A stretch of 64,000 nucleotides of DNA from Actinoplanes solisilvae (GCF_003999975.1 NZ_RJAC01000002.1:791869-855868); one strand, 5' to 3'; positions 1-9,024 are shown, numbered from the stretch's first letter. A program made the numbers and translations. Notes: generated by a model not told the origin, from the sequence alone.

Positions 1-794
1 CCGAAGTAACGGGTGTTGGGTTGATCGCCGAACGGCACCACCGTCAAGTTCTTCCCGGTGTACGCGTTCCAGGCCGAGGCGATGTACGGGTCGAGGTACG
101 TGTTGCTCATCAGCCCGGCCCCGGCCGCCTTGCCCGGCGCGAGCGCCCGCAGCACCGTCCCGTCCGAGCGGGCGTACACGGTGTTGGCCAGCCCTGATGT
201 GCCGCGGAGGGTGTTGATGACATTGTCGCGGCCGTTCGCGACCAGGTCGCCGGTGCGTTTGGTAGCGCCCGAGGCCCCGGTCACCGACACCGCGTGCGGC
301 ACCGCGAACATGTCGACCTGCGAGCTGTTCAGCCACAGCCCGGCGTCGTTGTAGGTGAACTCGCTCCAGTCGAACAGGATGTCGCGGTTCGGATCGCCGC
401 CCGCCCACGGCGCCGGCTGCACCAGGCCGTCGGGGGTCAGGAAGAACTTGAGCTTCTCGCCGAAAGAGAAGTAGACCCGGCCGGAGAAGCCGCGAGGGAA
501 CTGGATTGTCGTCGAGCCGCCGTTGCCCGCGCCGGGGATGGAGACGTCGGGTGCCGGGGCCGGGGGAAGTGCCCCGCCGGTCCAGGGCGTGAACGTGCCG
601 CCCTGGTTGACGTAGCCGAGCCGGCCGGACGAGAGCTGGATGCCGATGACGTAGAGGTGGACCGCCTCGCCGCGACCGGTGTTGTTGGAGACCGTGACGG
701 GCAGCAGGGCGGGTCCGATGGCTTGGGCGGCCGGTGGGGATACGGCCACGGCGATGAAGACGGCCAGAACGGCCAGGAGGGCACGGGTTCGCAC
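1..794 (-). CDS. Secreted glycoside hydrolase family 64 beta-1,3-glucanase (5' part; 3' end outside window)
   Basis: Exported enzyme expected to cut beta-1,3-glucan (laminarin, fungal wall), as GH64 laminaripentaose-forming glucanases do. Translation from the GTG at 794 gives a signal peptide (basic RTR, hydrophobic ALLAVLAVFIAVAV, cleavage near AAQA), then a thaumatin-like GH64 domain with segments such as LPVTVSNNTGRGEAVHLY, GRVYFSFGEKLKFFLTPDG and DWSEFTYNDAGLWLNSSQVD. The frame stays open for about 264 codons to the window edge. The start is supported by GGAAGG nine bases upstream. A LacI-type palindrome lies about 30 bases upstream, suggesting sugar-responsive repression. The catalytic region and any carbohydrate-binding module at the C-terminus cannot be seen. 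Confidence 0.88.
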   Translation of the reverse strand, partial: MRTRALLAVLAVFIAVAVSPPAAQAIGPALLPVTVSNNTGRGEAVHLYVIGIQLSSGRLGYVNQGGTFTPWTGGALPPAPAPDVSIPGAGNGGSTTIQFPRGFSGRVYFSFGEKLKFFLTPDGLVQPAPWAGGDPNRDILFDWSEFTYNDAGLWLNSSQVDMFAVPHAVSVTGASGATKRTGDLVANGRDNVINTLRGTSGLANTVYARSDGTVLRALAPGKAAGAGLMSNTYLDPYIASAWNAYTGKNLTVVPFGDQPNTRYF

Positions 795-823
795 GGGGAG
801 ACACCTTCCGCTACAGGGGGATG

Positions 824-835
824 GAGAGCGCTCTC
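824..835. promoter_or_regulatory. LacI-family (CebR-like) operator palindrome
   Basis: GAGAGCGCTCTC is a perfect 12-bp palindrome 30 bases upstream of the glucanase start. It resembles the actinobacterial CebR/LacI consensus TGGGAGCGCTCCCA (11 of 14 positions when centred). Such sites are typical of genes for polysaccharide breakdown. The regulator itself is not in the window. Confidence 0.55.
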
Positions 836-935
836 ACCGAGAGTCGGTTTTGTTTCCGACCTGTGTCAATAGATAACCACCGATGCAATGCCACCCCGGG
901 CAAACGTCGGCCCGAACGGGCATAGGGTCGGATGC

Positions 936-1898
936 ATGAGTGACATGAACTATCGACGGCTGGGCAGTTCGGGCCTGGTCGTCTCCGTCGTCGGCATCGG
1001 GTGCAACAACTTCGGCCGCAAGCTCGACGCGGAGGGCACCCGTGAGGTCGTCGACGCCGCCTTCGACGCGGGAATCACGCTGTTCGACACGGCCGACATC
1101 TACGGCACCCCGCACGGCGCCTCCGAGCAGTGCCTGGGCGCGGCGCTGAAGGGCCGGCGCGACGAGGTCGTGCTGGCGACCAAGTTCGGCATGAACATGG
1201 AGGGCCTGAACGGCAACGACTTCGACGCCCGGGGCTCGCGCCGCTACATCGTGCGGGCGGTCGAGTCGTCGCTGCGCCGGCTGGAGACCGACTACATCGA
1301 TCTCTACCAGATCCACGACCCCGACCCGGGCACGCCGATCGACGAGACCCTGGCCGCCCTCGACGACCTGGTTCGCGGAGGCAAGGTCCGCTACCTGGGC
1401 AACTCGAACTTCGCCGGGTGGCAGATCGCCGACGCCGACTGGACCGCGCGGGCCGGCGGCCTGACCCCGTTCGTCAGCGCGCAGAACCAATACAGCCTGC
1501 TCCACCGCGAGGTCGAGACCGAGGTCGTGCCGGCCTGCGAGCAGTTCGGGCTGGGCCTGCTGCCGTTCTTCCCGCTCGACTCGGGCCTGCTCAGCGGCAA
1601 ATACCAGCGGGGCGTCAAGCCCGCCGCGGGCACCCGGCTGTCGCTCGACCGCTACCAGCGCTGGCTCGACGGCGCCGACTGGGACACGATCGACGCCCTC
1701 ACCGCGTTCGGCGCCGAGCGCGGCCACAGCCTGCTCGACGTGGCGATCGCCGGCCTGGCCGCCCGGCCCGCGGTGGCCAGCGTGATCGCCGGGGCCACCA
1801 CGGCCGAGCAGGTGCAGGCGAACGCGGCCGCGGGCGCCTGGCACCTGTCGGCCGACGACGTGGCCGCCCTCGACAAGCTGCTGACGACGAGGCGCTGA
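936..1898 (+). CDS. Aldo/keto reductase
   Basis: NADPH-dependent oxidoreductase of the AKR superfamily, 320 residues, cytosolic. Visible family features are the N-terminal RRLGSSGLVVSVVGIGCNNFG, the Asp/Tyr pair in FDTADIYG, the Lys in LATKFG, the His in DLYQIHDPD, and a C-terminal cofactor region around ASVIAGATTAEQV. The substrate cannot be inferred. The ATG at 936 is preferred because the frame upstream lacks family similarity; ATG 945 is a possible alternative. It is transcribed away from the glucanase gene and converges on the SDR gene with only four bases between the stops. Confidence 0.88.
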   Translation: MSDMNYRRLGSSGLVVSVVGIGCNNFGRKLDAEGTREVVDAAFDAGITLFDTADIYGTPHGASEQCLGAALKGRRDEVVLATKFGMNMEGLNGNDFDARGSRRYIVRAVESSLRRLETDYIDLYQIHDPDPGTPIDETLAALDDLVRGGKVRYLGNSNFAGWQIADADWTARAGGLTPFVSAQNQYSLLHREVETEVVPACEQFGLGLLPFFPLDSGLLSGKYQRGVKPAAGTRLSLDRYQRWLDGADWDTIDALTAFGAERGHSLLDVAIAGLAARPAVASVIAGATTAEQVQANAAAGAWHLSADDVAALDKLLTTRR

Positions 1899-1902
1899 AC
1901 GG

Positions 1903-2676
1903 TCAGAGCTCGTAACCACCCGAGACGTCGACGTTCTGGGCGGTGATCCAGCGCCCCTCGTCACCGAGCAGGCTGACGATGCTCGCGGCGACGTCGTCCG
2001 GCTCGCCGAGACGGCCCAGCGCCGTCTTGGCGGCCAGGATCGGGATCACCTCGGGATAGGCGTCGAAGCCCACCACGCCCGACGCGTCGGCCAGCCGGGT
2101 GCGCGTCGGGCCGGGCGAGACAGCGTTGACCCGAATCCCACGTGGAGCGAGTTCCTTGGCCAGGTAGCGGGTCATCGTGTTCAGCCCGCCCTTCATCGTG
2201 GCGTAAGCGGAGTAGCCCGCCTCGACCCGCGCCGAGGGCAGGGCCGAGCCGCTGCTGACGTTGACGATCGCGCCGCCGTCGGCGAGCAGCGGCAGCAGCG
2301 CCTGGGTCAGGAAGTACGGCCCCTTGAGCAGCACCCGCATGAACCGGTCGAACAATTCCTCGGTCACGTCGGGGAACATCGCCGCCCCACCGAACCCCGC
2401 GTTGTTGACCAGATAGTCGAAGGTGTCCCGCTGCCAGGTGTCACGCAGCGCGGCGGCGACCTGGTCACGGAAGGCGACGAAATCTTCCGTGCGGCCGACG
2501 TCGAGACGCAGCGCGAGCGCCGTTCCGCCCTCCTTCTCGATCAGGGCCACGGTGTCCCGCGCCCCGTCCGGGTTGCCGTTGTAGGTGAGCACGACACCGA
2601 TCCCCCGCTGCGCGAGCTGGACGGCCGTCGCCCGCCCGATGCCCGAACTGCCGCCACACACGATCGCGACCCGCAT
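1903..2676 (-). CDS. SDR family NAD(P)-dependent oxidoreductase
   Basis: Classical short-chain dehydrogenase/reductase, 257 residues. The cofactor motif GGSSGIG is at residues 8-14, NNAG is in the central Rossmann strand, the catalytic Ser lies in the VNVSSGSA segment, and the YATMK motif gives the YxxxK pair. The C-terminus has PDDVAASIVSLLGDEGRWITAQNVDVSGGY, typical of FabG-like members. The start is backed by GAGGGG upstream. It is divergent from an AraC-type regulator, which probably controls it. The substrate is unknown. Confidence 0.9.
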   Translation of the reverse strand: MRVAIVCGGSSGIGRATAVQLAQRGIGVVLTYNGNPDGARDTVALIEKEGGTALALRLDVGRTEDFVAFRDQVAAALRDTWQRDTFDYLVNNAGFGGAAMFPDVTEELFDRFMRVLLKGPYFLTQALLPLLADGGAIVNVSSGSALPSARVEAGYSAYATMKGGLNTMTRYLAKELAPRGIRVNAVSPGPTRTRLADASGVVGFDAYPEVIPILAAKTALGRLGEPDDVAASIVSLLGDEGRWITAQNVDVSGGYEL

Positions 2677-2701
2677 GATTCAACCCCTCATTTCGTACGC
2701 T

Positions 2702-2725
2702 GTGACTTGCTTGTCTCAATGTCAC
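2702..2725. promoter_or_regulatory. Inverted repeat in the SDR/AraC divergent promoter
   Basis: GTGAC, 14 bases, then GTCAC forms an inverted repeat between the divergent SDR and AraC genes. It is a plausible regulator site, but the half-sites are short and AraC proteins more often use direct repeats. Confidence 0.25.
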
Positions 2726-2794
2726 CAGCTCACGGTCGTGTGGCGTAGAACGGGGCTCGCTCTTACTTGCCTATTTCTCTCACGGCGCGGTGTA

Positions 2795-3688
2795 ATGGGA
2801 AGCGTGTCGCTCGACGAACTACGCACCCTCCTGGACCGCCACGCCCGCCCCGCGATGACGACGGCGATCGACGGCGTCCTGATCGGCAAGGCCACCCGGG
2901 CGTACGAGTCGTCGACCTCGATGTCGGGCACGGTGCTCGCACTCATCGCGCAGGGGGCCAAGACGCTCGCGCTCGGTGACCGCGTCTACGAATACCGCGC
3001 CGGCCAATACCTCGTCGCCTCGGTCGACCTGCCCGTGACGGGCCACTACACCGAGGCACCGGCGCTGGGCTTCGGGCTGGTGCTCGACCCGGCCGAGATC
3101 GCCGAGGTGTTGCTCCAGGCCCCGGCGGGCTCGCTGCCACCGGCCGGCAGTCCCCCGTCGGCGATCGCGGTGAGTGACGCCTCGGCCGAACTGATCGACG
3201 CCGCCGTACGCCTGTTGCGGCTGCTCGAGACGCCGCGCGACATCCCGGTCGTCGCGCCCCTGATCCGCCGCGAGATGCTGTGGCGCCTGGTCACGGGCGA
3301 GCAGGGGGCCACCGTACGCCATCTCGGCCTGGCCGACAGCAGCCTCGCCCACGTGGCCCGGGCGGTGCAGTGGATCCGGGGCAATTACCGGGAGTCGTTC
3401 AAGGTCGATGACGTGGCGCGACGGGCGGGCATGAGCGTGTCGGCCTTCTACCGGCACTTCCAGGCAGTCACCGCGATGAGCCCGATCCAGTTCCAGAAGC
3501 AGATCCGGCTCCAGGAGGCCCGGCTGATGCTGGCTACCCGGCCGAACGACGTCACCGGGGTCGGTCATCGCGTCGGCTACGACAGCGCGTCGCAGTTCAG
3601 CCGCGAATACCGTCGTCAGTTCGGTGAACCGCCGAGTCGTGACGCGGCCCGTCTGCGAGCCGCGGCGCCCGCGATGTCAGTGCCTTAG
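2795..3688 (+). CDS. AraC family transcriptional regulator
   Basis: DNA-binding regulator of about 297 residues. The N-terminal half (roughly residues 10-170) matches the AraC_N sensing domain seen in many actinobacterial regulators next to oxidoreductases. The C-terminal 100 residues hold two helix-turn-helices: FKVDDVARRAGMSVSAFYRHF and the second around VGHRVGYDSASQFSREYRRQFG. The start is uncertain between ATG 2795 and GTG 2804; neither has a strong ribosome-binding site. Divergence from the SDR gene suggests it is the local regulator. Its last 12 bases overlap the convergent methyltransferase gene. Confidence 0.88.
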   Translation: MGSVSLDELRTLLDRHARPAMTTAIDGVLIGKATRAYESSTSMSGTVLALIAQGAKTLALGDRVYEYRAGQYLVASVDLPVTGHYTEAPALGFGLVLDPAEIAEVLLQAPAGSLPPAGSPPSAIAVSDASAELIDAAVRLLRLLETPRDIPVVAPLIRREMLWRLVTGEQGATVRHLGLADSSLAHVARAVQWIRGNYRESFKVDDVARRAGMSVSAFYRHFQAVTAMSPIQFQKQIRLQEARLMLATRPNDVTGVGHRVGYDSASQFSREYRRQFGEPPSRDAARLRAAAPAMSVP

Positions 3689-4492
3689 CCCCGAGGCCAG
3701 CAGGGCCGTTGTGGGCAGGGCGAGCAGACCCGTGCCGGTGAGGTAGGCGGCGGTGATCTCCTCGAAGGCGCCCCGGATCTCGGGAATCACCGACCGCGGC
3801 TGGTGGTCGAAGACCATTCCGGCCGTGCTCAGCCCCGCGGCAGGGCCGGCCCAGAAATCGTCCGGGTCGATGTGCAGCGTCCACGAGAGAGTGGTACAGG
3901 TCACCTCGGCCAGGCCGGCGCCCTCCAGAAGAGCGGAAACCCCGTCCCGCGTACGAGGGAACTCGTGGCCCGGATCGAGCCGGGGCAACATGGACGGTCG
4001 CTCGGCGCCGGCCGCGTCGAAGATCTCGCTCCACAACCGCTGGGGCGTCGGCGGCGGGGACGGCCACACGGTCAGCGCGATCCGGCCGCCGGGACGGGTC
4101 ACCCGCGTCATCTCGGAGACCGAGGCCGCCGGATTGCCGACGTGATTGATCACGAAGTTGCCGACCGTGGCGTCGAACGCACGGGCCGGGAACGGCAGCA
4201 CGGGCAGCGTGGCCAGCACCGTCGCGTTGGCCGGCAGGCGGCTCGCGGCCAGGTCGAGCATGGACGGTTCGGCGTCGACCGCCACCACTGTCGCGCCCTG
4301 CGAGGCGGCGAGGGCGGCCACGGTGCCGGTGCCCGTGCCGACGTCGAGCAGGTGGTGCCCCTTGTCGACCCCGGCCGCGTCGAGCAGGGCCGCGGCGGGA
4401 TGGGCACAGAGACGGGCGAAGCTGCGGTCGTAGGCGGCCGCGCGGCCCGCCCACCGGGCGCGCTCCCACCCGTCGAACTCGGAACTCTTCAT
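3677..4492 (-). CDS. Class I SAM-dependent methyltransferase
   Basis: Methyltransferase of about 271 residues with the SAM-binding motif I LLDVGTGTGTVAALAA, the acidic end of strand 2 in VVAVDAEPSMLDLA, and the post-motif III segment VTRPGGRIALTVWP typical of Methyltransf_11/25 proteins. The ATG at 4492 (MKSSEF) is chosen over an upstream ATG that would lie within the neighbouring terminator. The substrate is not deducible. It overlaps the 3' end of the AraC gene in convergent orientation. Confidence 0.85.
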   Translation of the reverse strand: MKSSEFDGWERARWAGRAAAYDRSFARLCAHPAAALLDAAGVDKGHHLLDVGTGTGTVAALAASQGATVVAVDAEPSMLDLAASRLPANATVLATLPVLPFPARAFDATVGNFVINHVGNPAASVSEMTRVTRPGGRIALTVWPSPPPTPQRLWSEIFDAAGAERPSMLPRLDPGHEFPRTRDGVSALLEGAGLAEVTCTTLSWTLHIDPDDFWAGPAAGLSTAGMVFDHQPRSVIPEIRGAFEEITAAYLTGTGLLALPTTALLASGLRH

Positions 4493-4520
4493 GATCCGTC
4501 GCAGGATAGCGAGGAAAGGC

Positions 4521-4550
4521 AAGGCCACCCCGGTGACACGGGGTGGCCTT
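4521..4550 (-). terminator. Strong hairpin terminator
   Basis: AAGGCCACCCCG, a six-base loop and CGGGGTGGCCTT form a perfect 12-bp stem. On the minus strand it follows the stop of the LPXTG-type gene at 4570 and is followed by a pyrimidine-rich TTGCCTTTCC tract. It separates that transcription unit from the methyltransferase gene. Confidence 0.8.
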
Positions 4551-4569
4551 GACGAACGTACGAAAAGCT

Positions 4570-5050
4570 CTAAAGCGTGGTGATCACTCGCCGGCGGCGG
4601 AAGAGGAAGGCCGTCGCGCCGCCCGCCAGAAGCAGGAGCGCGCCAGCCAGCGCGACCAGGCCGGTCGGTGCGCCGGTGATCGGCAGGCCGCCGCCCTGAC
4701 CAGCGGAGTCACCCTCGTCAGCGCCTTCCTCGCCTTCCAGCTCTTCGAGCGGGAGGCAGTTGCGGTAGGCGGCGAGTGCGGTCAGGCCGAACTCGCCCGC
4801 GACGGCCACGCCGACCGTGTCGACGGCCTCGCTGCCGGCGTTCTGGATCGTGATCGGGAGGGCGGCCGACTCACCACGGCCGAGCTTGAGGTCCTTGATC
4901 GGCGCGATCTCGAGGTCGACGCCGCCGGTGGAGCGAATCACGGTCACCTCGGACGTGAACTCGCCGGCCACCGCGGTGAACCTCGAGACGGCCTGGTCGC
5001 CGGTGATCGCGACACCGATGGACAGGCTCGCACTAGAGCCTGCGCCCTCC
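4570..5050 (-). pseudogene. LPXTG cell-wall-anchored protein lacking its 5' end (probable remnant)
   Basis: The minus-strand frame ends in a complete sortase sorting signal: LPITG, a hydrophobic helix and the basic tail FLFRRRR. Before it is an acidic, Gly-rich spacer and a beta-rich segment with PITIQNAGSEAVDTVGVAVAGE, resembling repeat domains of surface proteins. No signal peptide is present. The frame runs back to a TAG at about 5053 with no ATG, GTG or TTG in frame except the internal GTG at 4971, which would start a 133-residue protein that could not be exported. The frame begins only a few bases after the mqnA stop, so a deletion probably removed the 5' half and promoter. Alternatively translation begins at a non-canonical codon after the AGGAGG near 5046. 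Confidence 0.6.
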
Positions 5051-5054
5051 TAGA

Positions 5055-5915
<861 letters not shown>

Positions 5916-6026
5916 CTATCCCTTGCCCCCGCAGCTTTACCCGCGACAGGAACCGAAGGTGGTTCACGTCGCACGAGGGGCCAGCCCTCATCCGCCATAC
6001 CACCCATTCTTCACGGGCAGGGAAAA

Positions 6027-6329
6027 TCAGGCTTCCAGGTCGTACGCCGCCGCGATGGCTTCGGCCAACTCGGGCTCCTGCGCCGGAAGCAGGAAGCCCA
6101 CGCGCCGGCCGAGCGCCGACCGGGGAACTGTCGTGACGTTGTCGCAGGACACGACGGAGTCATGGTCGAGGCCATTCTCCTTGCCGACTGGCACCTCCGT
6201 GGAAAGGCCTCTGACGGTACTGGTAATCGGCGCGACAGTGATCGATTTCAGATAGGGCCGGACTTGCTCCCGCGTAAGAACAAGGACCGGACGGGTCTTG
6301 TCGAGCTGCGCGAGGTGAATCGGGCGCAT
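6027..6329 (-). CDS. MazF/PemK-family endoribonuclease toxin
   Basis: About 100 residues starting MRPIHLAQLDKTRPVLVLTRE, the standard PemK/MazF opening in which the Arg-Pro-Val-Leu segment forms the RNA-binding core, followed by ITVAPITSTVRGLSTEVPV and DSVVSCDNVTTVP. Family members cleave mRNA at short motifs and arrest growth. The ATG shares one base with the upstream antitoxin stop (TGATG), so the pair is translationally coupled. The cleavage motif cannot be predicted. Confidence 0.88.
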   Translation of the reverse strand: MRPIHLAQLDKTRPVLVLTREQVRPYLKSITVAPITSTVRGLSTEVPVGKENGLDHDSVVSCDNVTTVPRSALGRRVGFLLPAQEPELAEAIAAAYDLEA

Positions 6330-6562
6330 CAGTCGATGTCCAGCGACTGCCCGCCGGCCCACTCCGCGAGATCGTCCAGGTCACCGCGCTCGTGCTCCGC
6401 CGCGTATATCGCGGCGTCCCGCTCGGCAGCGGCCCGCCGCCGATCCCGTTCGAGAGCGCGCACCACAACTGCGGCCCGGCTGCTCGCGGTGCCGGCTCGG
6501 ACTTGGTCGTCCACGAATCCCACCAGGTCATCCGGTAGACGAACTGCGATCTGAGTAGTCAT
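6329..6562 (-). CDS. Ribbon-helix-helix antitoxin (MazE-like partner)
   Basis: A 77-residue protein with an N-terminal ribbon-helix-helix DNA-binding domain (MTTQIAVRLPDDLVGFVDDQV) and an acidic C-terminus (AAEHERGDLDDLAEWAGG) of the type that wraps the toxin. It precedes the MazF gene with a one-base overlap, the usual antitoxin-first order. It is expected to neutralise the toxin and repress the shared promoter just upstream. Confidence 0.85.
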   Translation of the reverse strand: MTTQIAVRLPDDLVGFVDDQVRAGTASSRAAVVVRALERDRRRAAAERDAAIYAAEHERGDLDDLAEWAGGQSLDID

Positions 6563-6764
6563 ACCTAAACGGTACCGCGCTGGGATTAGATCGGCTACCG
6601 CGCTAAATTCAGTAGAGGTAGACGCGAGGGTGGCGTAACGTGGGCGGCCGCTTGACGGCCGTGGTGAGCATGCACCGCAGCGGACGTCCCCCGCGCCGAG
6701 GGCGACGGATCAGCCCCTTCCGGATACGCGAGCAGCCAGGAACCACCCTGCCTGAGGATGCACC

Positions 6765-8759
6765 GTGCCCACCTTTGACCTGGACACCGAACTCGCCGCC
6801 GAACGCACGCACCTCGCCGAGTCACGAGCCGCGCTGGCCCGCATGCGAGGTCGCGCCGAGGCCCTCTTCTCCACCGGCGACCGGGTCGCCGGTGACGCCT
6901 ACACCGCCGAGCAGCTCGGACGGCACATGGCCCGCCGGGTCAAGGAACTTGCCGACGACCCCACCACCCCGCTCTTCTTCGGCCGCCTCGACATCGACGA
7001 GTCGGCCTACCACGTCGGCCGCCGGCACGTCACCGACGACGCCGGGGAGCCGATGGTGCTCGACTGGCGCGCCCCGCTCTCCCGCTCGTTCTATCGGGCC
7101 AGCGTGCGCGACCCGCAGGGCGTCGCGACCCGCCGCCGGTTCGGCTTCGTCAAGGGCGAGCTGACCAGCTTCGAGGACGAACACCTCGACCGTGGCGAGG
7201 AACTGGGCACCAGCAGCCGCATCCTGACCGCCGAGATCGAGCGGCCGCGCGTCGGACCGATGCGCGACATCGTGGCGACGATCCAGCCCGAGCAGGACGA
7301 ACTGGTGCGCGCCGAGATCACCGACTCGATCTGCGTACAGGGCGCGCCCGGCACCGGTAAGACCGCCGTCGGCCTGCACCGCGCCGCCTATCTGCTCTAT
7401 CTGCACCGCGAGCGGCTGCGACGCTCCGGCGTGCTCATCGTGGGGCCCAACACGGCCTTCCTCTCGTACATCTCGGCTGTTCTGCCCGCCCTGGGCGAGG
7501 TCGAGGTGCAGCAGGCGACCGTGGACGAACTGGTCGGCCGGGCGCCGGTGCGCGCGACCGACAGCCCGGCCGCGGCCCTGATCAAGCACGACGTACGCAT
7601 GGCCGAGGTGCTGCGCAAGGCGCTCTGGAGCAGGCTGGCCAAGCCGACCGAGCCGATCATGGTGTCGGACGGGTCGTACCGCTGGCGTATCGACGCGGAA
7701 CCGCTGCGCCGCCTCGTCGACGAGGCACGGCGCGACGGACTGCCCTATGCGGTCGGCCGCGAGCGGGTGCGGGCCCGGGTGGTCGGCCTGCTGCAACGCC
7801 AGTCCGAATATCGCACCGGCAACTCACCGACCGACGGCTGGCTGCGCAAAATGAGCAAGGTCGCCCCGGTGACCGGGTTCCTCGACGCGGCGTGGCCCGC
7901 GGTGACACCCGAGGCGCTGGTGGCCGAGGTGCTGACCGACCCTCCGGCCGGGCTGCTCGACGACGAGGAGCGGGCGGCGATCCGCTGGGCCAAGCCGCCC
8001 CGCACGGTCAAGGCCGCGAAGTTCAGCGCGGCCGACCTGCTGCTCATCGACGAGGCCGCCGGGCTGCTCGAGCGCGAGGCGAGCTTCGGCCACGTGGTCG
8101 TCGACGAGGCACAGGACCTCTCCCCCATGCAGGCGCGCGCGATCGCCCGCCGGAGCGAGCACGGGTCGATCACCGTGCTCGGCGACCTCGCCCAGGCCAC
8201 CTCGCCGTGGGCCGCCGCCGAATGGCGCTCGACGCTCGAACATCTCGGCAAGCCGGAGGCCGCCGTGGTGCCGCTGACCATCGGCTTCCGCGTGCCCGCC
8301 TCGGTCGTCGCCCTGGCCAACCGCCTGCTGCCGGCGCTCGGCGTCGACGTGCCCGAGGCGGTCTCGCTGCGCCGCGACGGCGACCTGGCCCTGATCCCGG
8401 TGACCGACCCGTCCGATCTGGACGCCGAGACGCTGGCCGAAGTGACCGGGGCGCTGTCGCACGAGGGTTCGGTCGCGGTGATCGCGGCGGACACCGCGGT
8501 GGAACGACTGCGCGGGCATCTCACGGCGGCCGGCATCGACCACGCGACGCCCGACGACGTCGACTCCGAGGCACGAGTGACCGTGGTGCCGGCAACCCTG
8601 GTCAAAGGCCTCGAGTACGACCATGTGATCGTCCACGAGCCGGCCGACATCGCCACCGCCGAGCCGAAGGGCCTGAACCGCCTCTACGTCGTGCTGACCC
8701 GTGCCGTCTCGCGCCTCTCGGTCCTCCACGCGAAACCCCTGCCCGGGCCGCTCGGCTGA
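6765..8759 (+). CDS. HelD/HelR-like superfamily 1 helicase (RNA polymerase recycling factor)
   Basis: A 664-residue UvrD-like ATPase whose N-terminus (ELAAERTHLAESRAALARMRGRAEAL) is the long helical arm of HelD proteins rather than a UvrD start. Walker A GAPGTGKT is at residues 193-200, Walker B lies in VVVDEAQDLSPMQ, and the C-terminal motifs include TLVKGLEYDHVIV and LYVVLTRAVSRL. HelD proteins push arms into RNA polymerase and release it from nucleic acids; some actinobacterial members (HelR) give rifamycin tolerance. The GTG start has GAGGATG upstream. Which HelD class this belongs to is not settled by eye; a UvrD-type DNA helicase is less likely. Confidence 0.82.
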   Translation: MPTFDLDTELAAERTHLAESRAALARMRGRAEALFSTGDRVAGDAYTAEQLGRHMARRVKELADDPTTPLFFGRLDIDESAYHVGRRHVTDDAGEPMVLDWRAPLSRSFYRASVRDPQGVATRRRFGFVKGELTSFEDEHLDRGEELGTSSRILTAEIERPRVGPMRDIVATIQPEQDELVRAEITDSICVQGAPGTGKTAVGLHRAAYLLYLHRERLRRSGVLIVGPNTAFLSYISAVLPALGEVEVQQATVDELVGRAPVRATDSPAAALIKHDVRMAEVLRKALWSRLAKPTEPIMVSDGSYRWRIDAEPLRRLVDEARRDGLPYAVGRERVRARVVGLLQRQSEYRTGNSPTDGWLRKMSKVAPVTGFLDAAWPAVTPEALVAEVLTDPPAGLLDDEERAAIRWAKPPRTVKAAKFSAADLLLIDEAAGLLEREASFGHVVVDEAQDLSPMQARAIARRSEHGSITVLGDLAQATSPWAAAEWRSTLEHLGKPEAAVVPLTIGFRVPASVVALANRLLPALGVDVPEAVSLRRDGDLALIPVTDPSDLDAETLAEVTGALSHEGSVAVIAADTAVERLRGHLTAAGIDHATPDDVDSEARVTVVPATLVKGLEYDHVIVHEPADIATAEPKGLNRLYVVLTRAVSRLSVLHAKPLPGPLG

Positions 8760-8924
8760 CCGCGCTGTGCGCCGACCCGAACGCCGCAACTCGATCACCC
8801 GCCCATCCGCCTGACCAAAATCGATCGTTCGCTCATTCACTTGATCAAGCGGCCCTTCCATCCCGAACCCCCTCCCTCCCGGGGCAGGCAGACCATATGC
8901 CGCCGAGCCTGTCGACGCGTCGCG

Positions 8925-8993
8925 TTATCCACAGGCTCGGCTCGCTGTCCACAGGCCCGGCTCGCTGTCCACAGGCCCGGCTCGCTGTCCACA
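8925..8993 (+). repeat. Four DnaA-box-like sites at 20-bp period
   Basis: TTATCCACA at 8925 is followed by three copies of CTGTCCACA at 8945, 8965 and 8985, each exactly 20 bp apart, embedded in the tandem unit CGCTGTCCACAGGCCCGGCT. The actinobacterial DnaA box is TTGTCCACA, so the first copy is a full match to the wider consensus and the others differ mainly at the first base. The regular spacing of about two helical turns puts all sites on one DNA face. The array lies in the 290-bp gap between the HelD-like gene and the ABC operon; the rest of that gap shows no gene. Confidence 0.6.
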
Positions 8994-9001
8994 GGGCTGG
9001 C

Positions 9002-9020
9002 AACTTTGTGGCACAAAGTT
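9002..9020. promoter_or_regulatory. Palindromic operator 1 of the ABC-transporter operon
   Basis: AACTTTGTGGCACAAAGTT is a perfect inverted repeat (nine-base arms, one-base centre). A second site with the same ACTTTR-N5-YAAAGT pattern is centred 23 bp downstream. Both lie immediately upstream of an operon encoding a winged-helix regulator, so they are likely its binding sites. Confidence 0.65.
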
Positions 9021-9024
9021 CTTT

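Noticed and set aside
834..1964. Minus-strand open frame opposite the aldo/keto reductase
   Set aside because: It is an antisense shadow of the reductase gene without family similarity.
6645..6661. CGGCCG-N5-CGGCCG inverted repeat upstream of the HelD-like gene
   Set aside because: CGGCCG is itself palindromic and common in GC-rich DNA; no related second site or rifamycin-associated element was seen.
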